Shown here: in pieces, positions 6,907 to 14,559 of the stretch
Position numbering within the stretch: the first letter of the stretch is position 1
Layout: the number at the start of each line of letters is the position of its first letter
Source: Solobacterium sp.
GTDB lineage: Bacteria > Bacillota_I > Bacilli_A > Erysipelotrichales > Erysipelotrichaceae
Assembly: GCA_016291725.1 (NCBI GenBank)
Contig: JAEEYJ010000203.1
Location: 1 to 23,091 of the forward strand
Reading direction: 5' to 3'
Length of the DNA stretch: 23,091 bases
Notes under the pieces: model-generated
Database searches by the model: none
The model's input: the letters and a program-made list of their open reading frames with translations, nothing else
What the model was told of the DNA's origin: nothing
Made by a program: the position numbers and the translations under genes

Positions 6907-8139
6907 ATGATTATGAACAGAAAGCTTTTCACAAAAGCAATCGCTGCTCTGCTGGGAATCAGCATGATCGCGGGATGCTCAAACGGCGGCGGAGAGAAGC
7001 CGGCCGACGATAAGGTTGCTGTTACAGTAACCGTCTGGGGTCCGCAGGAAGACCAGTCGGATGACAACGGCAAGTGGCTGCAGACACAGTGCGAAGCCTT
7101 TGCTGCAGAGCATGAGGAGTGGGATATTACATTCAACTACGGTGTCTGCTCTGAAGGCGATGCAAAGACCAACGTCGGTACAGACCCGGCAGCGGCTGCA
7201 GATGTCTACATGTTCGCAAACGACCAGATTCCTGATCTGCTGAAGACAGGCGCGCTGGCTGAGCTCGGCGGCAAAACGCTGGATGCGATCAAGGCAAGCA
7301 ACTCCGCTACAACTGTAAACACAGTAAGCTACAACGGTTCCGTCTACGGTGTACCGTTCACAGCCAACACATGGTTCATGTACTATGACAAGAGCGTCTT
7401 CACAGAAGAGGATATCAAGTCCCTGGACGCTATGCTTGAGAAGGGCAAGGTTGCTTTCCCGCTCAACAACTCCTGGTACATTGCGGCGTTCTATGTAGCC
7501 AACGGCTGCACACTGTTCGGTGCCGACGGCGGCGATGCTGCTGCAGGGTTCGACTTCAGCGGTGAAAAGGCTGCTGCAGTCACAGAGTATCTGGTTGACC
7601 TGGTTGCCAATCCGAACTTCGCCAACGGCGATGTCGGCACAAACGCGGATGCAAAGGCATTCTTCTCCGGTACGTGGGATTATCAGAAGGCACTGGATGC
7701 CTATGGTGACAACCTGGGCATTGCTGCACCTCCGGCAATCACAATCGGCGGCGAGCTGAAGCAGATGAAGTCCTTCGCAGGCTCCAAGGCGATCGGTGTC
7801 AACCCGACAACAGCTCTCTATGCTGAGCATCCGGAAATCGCTGTTGCGCTGGCTGCTTACCTGGGCGGTACAGCTGCTCAGCAGGCTCACTATGACCTGA
7901 GAAACATCATTCCGACGGATGAGGCCATCAACGTCGGTGACGATGCGCTGGCAAAGGCACAGATGGATACAATGGGCTATGCGTCCATCGTTCAGCCGCT
8001 GCAGGCTGATATGGGCAACTACTGGACGCCTGCACAGTCCATGGGCGATGAGCTCGTTGCCGGTTCTGTCACGCATGAGAATGCGGCTGAAAAGACCGAA
8101 GCGATGAACGCCAGCATGAACACATCTGCTGTTCAGTAA
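6907..8139 (+). CDS. malE: Extracellular sugar-binding lipoprotein, MalE-like
   Basis: This 410-residue protein is the substrate-binding subunit of a carbohydrate ABC importer. The N terminus is a lipoprotein signal: basic MNRK, a hydrophobic stretch, and a lipobox MIAGC with the acylated Cys at residue 24, then a Gly-rich linker. The mature part has the MalE pattern, including VTVWGPQEDQ, PFTANTWFMYYDKS and a C-terminal YWTPAQSMGDELV region. It should be tethered to the outer face of the membrane. AGGAGG (6897-6902) precedes ATGs at 6907 and 6913; either is possible. Hairpins flank the gene, which would favour higher levels of this subunit. Maltose or maltodextrin as ligand is inferred from the MalF/MalG and GH13 neighbours, not from binding residues. 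Confidence 0.9.
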   Translation: MIMNRKLFTKAIAALLGISMIAGCSNGGGEKPADDKVAVTVTVWGPQEDQSDDNGKWLQTQCEAFAAEHEEWDITFNYGVCSEGDAKTNVGTDPAAAADVYMFANDQIPDLLKTGALAELGGKTLDAIKASNSATTVNTVSYNGSVYGVPFTANTWFMYYDKSVFTEEDIKSLDAMLEKGKVAFPLNNSWYIAAFYVANGCTLFGADGGDAAAGFDFSGEKAAAVTEYLVDLVANPNFANGDVGTNADAKAFFSGTWDYQKALDAYGDNLGIAAPPAITIGGELKQMKSFAGSKAIGVNPTTALYAEHPEIAVALAAYLGGTAAQQAHYDLRNIIPTDEAINVGDDALAKAQMDTMGYASIVQPLQADMGNYWTPAQSMGDELVAGSVTHENAAEKTEAMNASMNTSAVQ

Positions 8140-8163
8140 TTACAGCAATACTTATCTGAACCA

Positions 8164-8186
8164 GGGCCGGTCATTCCGGCCGGCCC
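8164..8186 (+). other. GC-rich intercistronic hairpin after the malE-like gene
   Basis: GGGCCGG (8164-8170) pairs with CCGGCCC (8180-8186) across a nine-base loop; an alternative shorter stem with GCCGG/CCGGC is also possible. There is no T-run, so most transcription should continue into malF. Position and strength fit a 3' stabiliser of the malE segment. Confidence 0.6.
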
Positions 8187-8228
8187 CGGTACTTATGCAC
8201 TGAATCCGACATTCCGGGAGGTGGTTGA

Positions 8229-9575
8229 ATGGAAAACAGTCAGACAAATGTCAGAAATGCTTTGAAATACGGTGACCTGTATACAAAGCTCTCCGCATTG
8301 GTCATGGGTGCCGGATTGATGGCACACAAGCAGATTGTCAAAGGACTGCTTGTACTTGCCTGCGAAATAGCATTCATTTACTACATGATCATGAAGGGTC
8401 TGCACGCACTCTCCATGCTGCCTTCTCTCGGTACTGAAACCCAGGGGAAGGTATGGAACGAAGCAAAGCAGATCTACGAATACACTGCGGGAGATAACTC
8501 CCAGCAGATCCTGCTGGCCGGTGTTGTATGCTGCTTTGTCATCGCTGCGATCATTCTGCTGTGGATCCTGCAGATGCGTCATTCCTATCATCTGCAGAAA
8601 AAGCTGGAAGCAGGGGAACATGTTCCTTCCTTCAAGGAAGACATCAAGAACCTGTTTGACAAGAATCTGCATATTACACTGATGACACTGCCGTGTCTCG
8701 GTATTCTGATATTCAATATTGTACCGTTGGTCTACATGATCTCCATGGCGTTCACGACCTATTCCAAGGAAGATGAACACCTGATGCTGTTCGACTGGAA
8801 CGGATTGACGCAGTTCAAGCGTATTCTGAACATGAACGGCAATATCGGCCGTCAGTTCTGGCATGTACTGGCATGGACCATCGTATGGGCGATCTTCGCT
8901 ACGTTCCTGAACTACATCATGGGTATGGTGCTGGCGATGATCATCAACCGCAAGGATACCAAGGGAAAAGCCTTCTGGCGCTTCTGCTTCGTACTGTCCA
9001 TTGCGGTTCCGCAGTTCGTAACCCTGATGATCATGAACATCATGCTGCAGCCTTCCGGTGCAATCAACGTTCTGTTGCAGAATCTGGGACTGACTACAGC
9101 GCCCTTGCCGTTCTGGCAGAACAAACTATGGGCCCGGATTACGATCATTGTGATCAACCTATGGGTAGGTATTCCGTATACCATGCTTCAGGTTACCGGT
9201 ATTCTGCAGAATATCCCTGCAGAGCTGTACGAAGCAGCGAAGATGGACGGTGCCGGTCCGGCGAAGATCTTCTTCAAGATCACGCTGCCGTATATGCTAT
9301 TTGTCACTACACCGTACCTGATTGCAAGCTTTGTCGGAAACATCAACAACTTCAACGTAATCTACCTTCTGTCAGGAGGCGGACCTACGTATGTCGGTGA
9401 TACTGCCGGCCAGACCGATCTGCTTGTCACCTGGCTGTACAAGCTGACAGTAGACCAGCAGTACTACAACCTGGGTGCAGTCATCGGCATCATGACCTTC
9501 GTGATTCTGACAATCGTTACATTGATCACCTACAGGAATTCAAGCTCTTACAAGAATGAGGAGGCGTTCATGTGA
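8229..9575 (+). CDS. malF: Sugar ABC transporter permease, MalF-like
   Basis: This 448-residue membrane protein is one permease half of the importer. After a short cytosolic start, hydrophobic segments occur at about residues 36-56, 94-115, 150-174, 212-240, 250-272, 302-322, 352-372 and 410-435. The ABC permease EAA loop, EAAKMDGAGPAKIFFKITLP, is at residues 335-354 and docks on the ATPase. The N-terminal region, with two additional spans before the core, makes it longer than the usual 290-residue permease and resembles MalF. GGGAGG lies about seven bases before the ATG. Its stop codon overlaps the beginning of malG, so the two permeases are translationally coupled. Maltodextrin specificity is inferred. 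Confidence 0.92.
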   Translation: MENSQTNVRNALKYGDLYTKLSALVMGAGLMAHKQIVKGLLVLACEIAFIYYMIMKGLHALSMLPSLGTETQGKVWNEAKQIYEYTAGDNSQQILLAGVVCCFVIAAIILLWILQMRHSYHLQKKLEAGEHVPSFKEDIKNLFDKNLHITLMTLPCLGILIFNIVPLVYMISMAFTTYSKEDEHLMLFDWNGLTQFKRILNMNGNIGRQFWHVLAWTIVWAIFATFLNYIMGMVLAMIINRKDTKGKAFWRFCFVLSIAVPQFVTLMIMNIMLQPSGAINVLLQNLGLTTAPLPFWQNKLWARITIIVINLWVGIPYTMLQVTGILQNIPAELYEAAKMDGAGPAKIFFKITLPYMLFVTTPYLIASFVGNINNFNVIYLLSGGGPTYVGDTAGQTDLLVTWLYKLTVDQQYYNLGAVIGIMTFVILTIVTLITYRNSSSYKNEEAFM

Positions 9576-10447
9576 TGACTACAATGGAGAGAAACAAACT
9601 GAGTCCCCGCAGAAGGATTGTGAACTTCCTGGTTCATCTTCTGCTTGCCGTACTGGCAATCATCTGGGTGCTTCCGATCTTCTGGATCGTACTGACCAGT
9701 TTCCGTGCAGAACCGGGTGCCTACACGAACACCTTCCTGCCGCAGGGATATACACTGAACAACTACATCAAGCTGTTCACGGACAGAAACGTACTGAACT
9801 TCCCGAAGATGTTCACCAATACTCTGATCATTGCAGTATTCTGCTGCATCTTCAGTACATTCTTCATTCTGTCCGTAGCGTATTCACTGAGCCGTATGCG
9901 TTTTGCGTTCCGCAAGCCGTACATGAACATTGCGATGATCCTGGGACTCTTCCCTGGATTCATGGCTATGATCGCCCAGTACTTCATTCTGAAGGCTATG
10001 GGCCTGACAGAAGGCTCGGCCATCCGCATCGGTCTGATCATCGTCTATTCGGCATGTACCGGTCTGGGTTTCCAGATCTCCAAGGGATTCTTTGATACTA
10101 TCCCTCGTTCGATCGACGAGGCCGCGATCATTGACGGTGCTACGCAGTGGCAGGTATTCACCAGAATCACGATGCCGCTGGCCAAACCGATTGTCATCTA
10201 TACCGTCATGACATCGTTCATTGCACCATGGGTGGACTTCGTCTTTGCGAAAGTCATCTGCCGTGCGAACGCGGATCAGTTTACAGTTGCGATCGGTCTG
10301 TGGAACATGCTGCAGAAAGAGTACATCTATCAGTGGTACACCTGCTTCGCAGCCGGTGCGGTCGTTATTTCCATTCCGATTGCTGTCCTGTTCATCTACA
10401 TGCAGCGCTTCTACGTTGAAGGTATGTCCGGAGCAGTCAAAGGATGA
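9575..10447 (+). CDS. malG: Sugar ABC transporter permease, MalG-like
   Basis: This 290-residue permease pairs with the MalF-like subunit. It shows six likely spans, the first at about residues 16-38 (VHLLLAVLAIIWVLPIFWIV), and the EAA loop DEAAIIDGATQWQVFTRITMP in the second half. The C terminus FYVEGMSGAVKG is the standard MalG ending. The ATG at 9575 shares its first base with the malF stop (TGATG); a GTG at 9572 lies at better distance from GAGGAGG (9558-9564) and cannot be ruled out. Its own stop overlaps the GH13 start as ATGA. Length and motifs are normal. Confidence 0.92.
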   Translation: MTTMERNKLSPRRRIVNFLVHLLLAVLAIIWVLPIFWIVLTSFRAEPGAYTNTFLPQGYTLNNYIKLFTDRNVLNFPKMFTNTLIIAVFCCIFSTFFILSVAYSLSRMRFAFRKPYMNIAMILGLFPGFMAMIAQYFILKAMGLTEGSAIRIGLIIVYSACTGLGFQISKGFFDTIPRSIDEAAIIDGATQWQVFTRITMPLAKPIVIYTVMTSFIAPWVDFVFAKVICRANADQFTVAIGLWNMLQKEYIYQWYTCFAAGAVVISIPIAVLFIYMQRFYVEGMSGAVKG

Positions 10448-12081
10448 CACGGAACAGGCAGAAAATACTAGCCGGCATTCTGGCTGCGGCTGCAGCTCTG
10501 GTGCTGGGATGGTACATACTGCATACAGCAGATCCTCACGGGTCTGCTGTTTCCGGTATGCAGATGTATGAGTACAACAAGGAGCTCCAGCCGGAAGCGT
10601 CAACGGACCATTACCGGACAACGTATGAAATATTCGTCGGTTCCTTCCGTGATTCCAACGGAGACGGAACAGGGGATCTGAACGGCATCCGGGAGAAGCT
10701 GGACTACATCCAGGATACCGGCTTTGACCAGCTTTGGCTGACGCCGGTCATGCCGTCCCGTACCTACCATAAGTACGATGTAGATAATTACCTGGACATC
10801 GATCCGGCGTTCGGCACTCTGGATGACTACAAACAGCTGCTGGGTGAGTGCCACGAACGCGGGATCACTGTCCTGCTGGACCTTCCGGTCAATCATTCTT
10901 CATCTGCTCATCCATGGTTCGTACAGGCTGCTGACTATCTTCGTACACTGAGTGAGGGGCAGGAACCGGATTTATCCGTCTGCCCGTATGTAGACTACTA
11001 TCACTTCAGCCGCACGAAGGGTGATGGATATACCCCGCTCGGTGATACCGGCTGGTTCTATGAAGCCCGTTTCTGGTCGGAAATGCCGGACCTCAATCTG
11101 GATTGCGACGCTGTGAAGGAAGAGATCCGCAGGATCCTGTCCTTCTGGATTGATCTTGGAGTGGATGGATTCCGCCTCGATGCGGTAACTTCCTACTATA
11201 CCGGCAATCCGGATGCCAACACGGACTTCCTGGAATTCATGTGCAGTACATGCCGTTCTCTGGATCCGGACTGCTACATTGTTGCGGAAGCCTGGACCGA
11301 CAGGAGCAATATAGCAAAGCTGTATGAAAGCGGTGTGGACTCTTTGTTCAATTTCCCGTTTGCAGACAACGGCGGTCTGATCCGCAGTGTCATGAACGGA
11401 ACGCTGACAGGCAAGGACTTCGTCTCGGCGATGATTTCGTCGGAAGAACTGTACCGTGCAGCGAATCCGGATTATATCGACGCTCCGTTCTATACCAATC
11501 ATGATACAGCCAGGAGCGCAGGCTTCTATGCTCTGGATGAAGGACCGCAGACGAAGATGGCCTATGCACTGAGCCTGTTCATGACCGGCGATAGCTTCGT
11601 GTATTACGGGGAAGAGATCGGTATGAAAGGCTCCGGCAAGGATGAGAACAAACGGATGCCGATGCTCTGGAGCGATGATCAGGCTGAACTCTGTACACCG
11701 CCTGACGGAGCGGATGATGTGAAGATGAAGTTTGCGCCGTTGGATGAACAGATGGATGATCCACTGTCTCTGTACCACTGGTTCAAGGAAGTCATCCATG
11801 TAAGGAACAGTTTCCCGGTGATTGCCAGAGGCAGAACAGCCTCTGTGGACGGCATTGACAACACAAACGCTGCAGTATTCATCCGCTGGAAGGAGGGGAT
11901 GGATCCTGTACTGGTCGCAATGAACGTGACAGCAGAAGAGCAGTCGGTGGATCTGAGTGTGCTCGGAGAACCGCTCGTGATGGCTGCTGTCCTCAACACC
12001 ACGGAAGAGAACATCCGCTATGAGAACGGAACCGTAGTGCTGCCGGCATACAGCATTGCCGTGTTTAAGGAAGAACACTGA
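10444..12081 (+). CDS. GH13-family alpha-glucan hydrolase with N-terminal membrane anchor
   Basis: This 545-residue enzyme belongs to the alpha-amylase superfamily. Residues 1-27 are a basic start and one hydrophobic span with no lipobox Cys, so it is probably an uncleaved anchor or a secretion signal. The catalytic barrel has all four GH13 regions: DLPVNH (146-151), GFRLDAV (242-248, nucleophile Asp246), AEAW (281-284, acid/base Glu282) and TNHD (351-354). A calcium-site-like DSNGDGTGDL lies at 70-79, and a beta domain closes the C terminus. It overlaps malG by four bases (ATGA). It probably trims starch-derived oligosaccharides outside the cell for the adjacent importer. Alpha-amylase, neopullulanase or oligo-glucosidase specificity cannot be separated by eye. 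Confidence 0.92.
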   Translation: MTRNRQKILAGILAAAAALVLGWYILHTADPHGSAVSGMQMYEYNKELQPEASTDHYRTTYEIFVGSFRDSNGDGTGDLNGIREKLDYIQDTGFDQLWLTPVMPSRTYHKYDVDNYLDIDPAFGTLDDYKQLLGECHERGITVLLDLPVNHSSSAHPWFVQAADYLRTLSEGQEPDLSVCPYVDYYHFSRTKGDGYTPLGDTGWFYEARFWSEMPDLNLDCDAVKEEIRRILSFWIDLGVDGFRLDAVTSYYTGNPDANTDFLEFMCSTCRSLDPDCYIVAEAWTDRSNIAKLYESGVDSLFNFPFADNGGLIRSVMNGTLTGKDFVSAMISSEELYRAANPDYIDAPFYTNHDTARSAGFYALDEGPQTKMAYALSLFMTGDSFVYYGEEIGMKGSGKDENKRMPMLWSDDQAELCTPPDGADDVKMKFAPLDEQMDDPLSLYHWFKEVIHVRNSFPVIARGRTASVDGIDNTNAAVFIRWKEGMDPVLVAMNVTAEEQSVDLSVLGEPLVMAAVLNTTEENIRYENGTVVLPAYSIAVFKEEH

Positions 12082-12087
12082 GCAGCG

Positions 12088-12101
12088 TGAAAACGTTTAC
12101 G
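12088..12101 (+). promoter_or_regulatory. cre-like or LacI-family operator before the second transport operon
   Basis: TGAAAACGTTTACG matches the cre consensus at 13 of 14 positions (the last base differs). It contains the perfect palindrome AAACGTTT (12091-12098), close to the AAACGTT core of the operator at 4596-4613. It lies about ten bases upstream of the -35 box. CcpA, the local LacI-type regulator, or both could bind here. Confidence 0.5.
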
Positions 12102-12109
12102 ATTCTGCA

Positions 12110-12137
12110 TTGAGATTCTGTGCACAAGTGATAGAAT
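12110..12137 (+). promoter_or_regulatory. Promoter of the second ABC transport operon
   Basis: TTGAGA (12110-12115) and TAGAAT (12132-12137) are separated by 16 bases, a reasonable sigma-A promoter with a start near 12143-12145. I see no terminator after the GH13 gene, so some transcripts may also read through from the upstream operon. Confidence 0.55.
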
Positions 12138-12150
12138 ATAACTATCAACA

Positions 12151-12167
12151 AACCCGTCAAACGGGTT
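12151..12167 (+). other. Palindromic hairpin in the 5' leader of the second operon
   Basis: AACCCGT (12151-12157) and ACGGGTT (12161-12167) are perfect arms around CAA. Located within the transcript a few bases after the expected start and before the ribosome site, it could be a 5' stabilising hairpin or a second operator. It mirrors the hairpin found before the malE-like gene. Confidence 0.5.
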
Positions 12168-12186
12168 AGAAGGGAAAGAAATCATC

Positions 12187-13431
12187 ATGAAATCTTTGAA
12201 GAAGCTTTTGGCTTTGACGCTGGCAGTCACGCTTGCAGCATGCGGCGGCAAGACGGATGACGGCGGCAGCGGCGAAGCAGAACCGGAAGGAAAGGATTAT
12301 TCCGACTACACCATCCGGATCTATTCCAACTCGAACTCTACAGAGCGTACGACCTGGCTGATCAATGAAGCGGCGGAAGCTGGATTCACCATCAGTATTG
12401 ATGACAACTCAGTTATTTCCGGTGATACAGCTGCTGTACAGGCTGCCAACGAGAAGAAGGATGGAGACCTGATCTTCGGACTGAACGAGACCCGCTGGGG
12501 ACAGATCGTTGACGGCACATACGAGAACCTGAAGCTGCTCCCGTGGACACCGGCCTGGGCAGGCGAAATCGGCGAGTACAAGTATGACGGACTGGCTTAC
12601 GGTATTGTTATCCAGAACGTACTGATGCTTTACCGTACCGATGAGTTCGGCACGAACGGTGAAGAACTGCACTTCGATCACTGGGCTGACGTTGTTGACT
12701 GCGGCTACAAGTGGTACCGTCAGAACAAGATCGGCGGCACAACCAACGCCAACATCAACTCCGCTATCCTGTATGCATTCACTGATCCGGCTTCTCCGGC
12801 AGGCGGCATCTCCGTTGACGGATGGAAGACACTGTGGAAGTTCTGCGCAGAGGGCGTTTCCGGCGGTGATGACTACAAGTACGGCTTTGTTCCGCTGAAC
12901 AAAGGTGAAGTCGCTGTATCCGAGTTCTATTCTTCCGCTCTGTACGGTCAGATCGACGCTGCTGCAGACGGTTCCGAACATCCGCTGGTCGGTGCGCTGG
13001 AGCCTGAGAACTGGGGTCTGGTAGACATCAAGGACGGTACCTACTACATTGCAGAGTACATCGGCATTCTTGACAAGGAAGGCAGAACCGAGGAAGAAAC
13101 AGAGGCTGTAAAGGCATTCTGCGAATGGTTCGGCAGTGCGGAAGTACAGGCTGCCTGGGCTGAGGAATTCGATTCCTTCCCTTGCAACAAGGAAGCTGCC
13201 AAGATCGTTTACGGCGACGCTATTCCGGAAATCTATACACTTCCGAACTTTGCGCTGTCCACGGTCGCCGGAACAGATATGACCTATGCGGCATATGTTG
13301 CGGCACATAGTGCTGAATGGACAAACATTATGACAAACCTGGGATTCTACTGGGCTGATCAGGCTGATGCAAAGCCGGAACCTGACTGGGATACTCTGGA
13401 CTGGGCTACACTGACGCAGAAGGCTGAATGA
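12187..13431 (+). CDS. ABC transporter substrate-binding lipoprotein, iron/phospho-compound type
   Basis: This 414-residue binding protein starts with a lipoprotein signal (KSLKKLLALTLAVTLAAC, acylated Cys at residue 19) and a Gly/Asp-rich linker. The mature domain begins YTIRIYSNSNSTERTTWLI and has the layout of the type 2 binding-protein group that includes iron (FbpA), AfuA, thiamine and aminoethylphosphonate binders. It pairs with an FbpC-like ATPase and a double permease, as in AfuABC/FbpABC. I cannot identify metal-binding Tyr pairs with confidence, so an iron ligand is not supported. Genomic context (sugar operon, cre-like site, HAD sugar-phosphatase-type gene) favours a sugar or sugar-phosphate ligand, but this is inference. 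Hairpins lie on both sides of the gene. Confidence 0.85.
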   Translation: MKSLKKLLALTLAVTLAACGGKTDDGGSGEAEPEGKDYSDYTIRIYSNSNSTERTTWLINEAAEAGFTISIDDNSVISGDTAAVQAANEKKDGDLIFGLNETRWGQIVDGTYENLKLLPWTPAWAGEIGEYKYDGLAYGIVIQNVLMLYRTDEFGTNGEELHFDHWADVVDCGYKWYRQNKIGGTTNANINSAILYAFTDPASPAGGISVDGWKTLWKFCAEGVSGGDDYKYGFVPLNKGEVAVSEFYSSALYGQIDAAADGSEHPLVGALEPENWGLVDIKDGTYYIAEYIGILDKEGRTEEETEAVKAFCEWFGSAEVQAAWAEEFDSFPCNKEAAKIVYGDAIPEIYTLPNFALSTVAGTDMTYAAYVAAHSAEWTNIMTNLGFYWADQADAKPEPDWDTLDWATLTQKAE

Positions 13432-13463
13432 CCGCTGTCATCGGCTGATAAAGAATGAATAGG

Positions 13464-13489
13464 GGGCGGGTCGCTGAATCGGCCCGCCC
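13464..13489 (+). other. GC-rich intercistronic hairpin after the second binding-protein gene
   Basis: GGGCGGG (13464-13470) pairs with CCCGCCC (13483-13489), extended inward by a T-G and a C-G pair. Only three T residues follow, so it should be at most a weak attenuator. It parallels the hairpin at 8164-8186 behind the malE-like gene and may stabilise the binding-protein message. Confidence 0.6.
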
Positions 13490-13524
13490 TTTACCGATCA
13501 ACGTACAGAGGGAGGATTATGTTT

Positions 13525-14559
13525 ATGATTCATCTGAATAACATTGTTGTGAAGTTCGGGGATTTCACTGCGCTGCATGATATCAATGTTCATGTAAAGG
13601 AAGGGGAGTTCTTTACCTTTCTTGGTCCTTCCGGCTGCGGAAAGACGACAACGCTGCGTACCATCACCGGATTCATTGAACCCGCGGAAGGCACGGTTGT
13701 CGTCAAGGACAGGGATATTACACATGTACCGATCGAAAACCGGAACATCGGCATTGTATTCCAGAGCTATGCCCTGTTTCCTACCATGACGGTCTATGAC
13801 AATATCGCGTTCGGCCTGAAGATCAAAAAAGAGAAAAGGGATGAGATCGACCGCAGGGTCAGAGAGATTGCCGCAAAAGTGGATCTCAACGATGCACAGC
13901 TGTTCAAAGCGGTCAGTGAACTCTCCGGCGGACAGCAGCAGCGTGTTGCGATTGCCCGTGCACTGGTGACAAATCCGGCCATTATCTGTATGGATGAACC
14001 GCTGTCCAACCTCGATGCCAAGCTGCGTGTACAGCTGCGCAATGAGCTGAAGAAGATGCAGAAGGACTTCGGCATTACAACGATCTATGTCACGCATGAC
14101 CAGGAAGAAGCGCTGACGCTGTCCGACAGGATTGCTGTATTCAACAGAGGATACATCGAACAGATCGGCACACCGAACGAGGTCTACAATTATTCGAAAA
14201 CGGAATTTGTCTGCAACTTCATCGGCGATATCAACCGCCTGAAAGAGGGTTTTGTTGCGAAGCTGAAGGAAGCCGGTGCAGATGTGGATGAAGAAAAGCA
14301 CAACTATGTCCGCCTTGAGCGTCTGCATGTCAATGTAGAGCCCACGGAAGGACAGATTGCGGTACCGGGAACAGTTACCATGCGTGAGTATTATGGACTG
14401 TACATCAAGTATTACATCCAGTGCCTTGACCAGGAGATCAAGGTGATTGAAAAGAACGACGGTATCCGGATCTATGAAGAAGGACAGGAAGTCAATGTTG
14501 TGATCGATCCGCGCGATATCATGGCATATCCTGTGAGGACGCATCATGAAGAACAGTAA
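13525..14559 (+). CDS. ABC transporter ATP-binding protein, FbpC/PotA-like
   Basis: This 344-residue ATPase has Walker A GPSGCGKTT (residues 34-42), signature LSGGQ (133-137), Walker B IICMDEP (about 153-159) and the switch His at 191. The C-terminal part (about 240-344) is a TOBE-like regulatory domain as in PotA, FbpC and AfuC. GGAGG at 13511-13515 favours the ATG at 13525 (nine-base gap) over the one at 13519 (three-base gap). It overlaps the permease gene by 14 bases. Unlike the first ATPase in the window it lacks the lysine-rich insert, so the two are not recent duplicates. Confidence 0.92.
   Translation: MIHLNNIVVKFGDFTALHDINVHVKEGEFFTFLGPSGCGKTTTLRTITGFIEPAEGTVVVKDRDITHVPIENRNIGIVFQSYALFPTMTVYDNIAFGLKIKKEKRDEIDRRVREIAAKVDLNDAQLFKAVSELSGGQQQRVAIARALVTNPAIICMDEPLSNLDAKLRVQLRNELKKMQKDFGITTIYVTHDQEEALTLSDRIAVFNRGYIEQIGTPNEVYNYSKTEFVCNFIGDINRLKEGFVAKLKEAGADVDEEKHNYVRLERLHVNVEPTEGQIAVPGTVTMREYYGLYIKYYIQCLDQEIKVIEKNDGIRIYEEGQEVNVVIDPRDIMAYPVRTHHEEQ

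Noticed and set aside
6979..8076. Antisense frame opposite the malE-like gene
   Set aside because: It results from biased codon use in a highly expressed gene; no start signal and no recognisable domain.
8164..8186. Hairpin after malE as a transcription terminator
   Set aside because: There is no T-run and the downstream permease genes have no promoter of their own that I can see.
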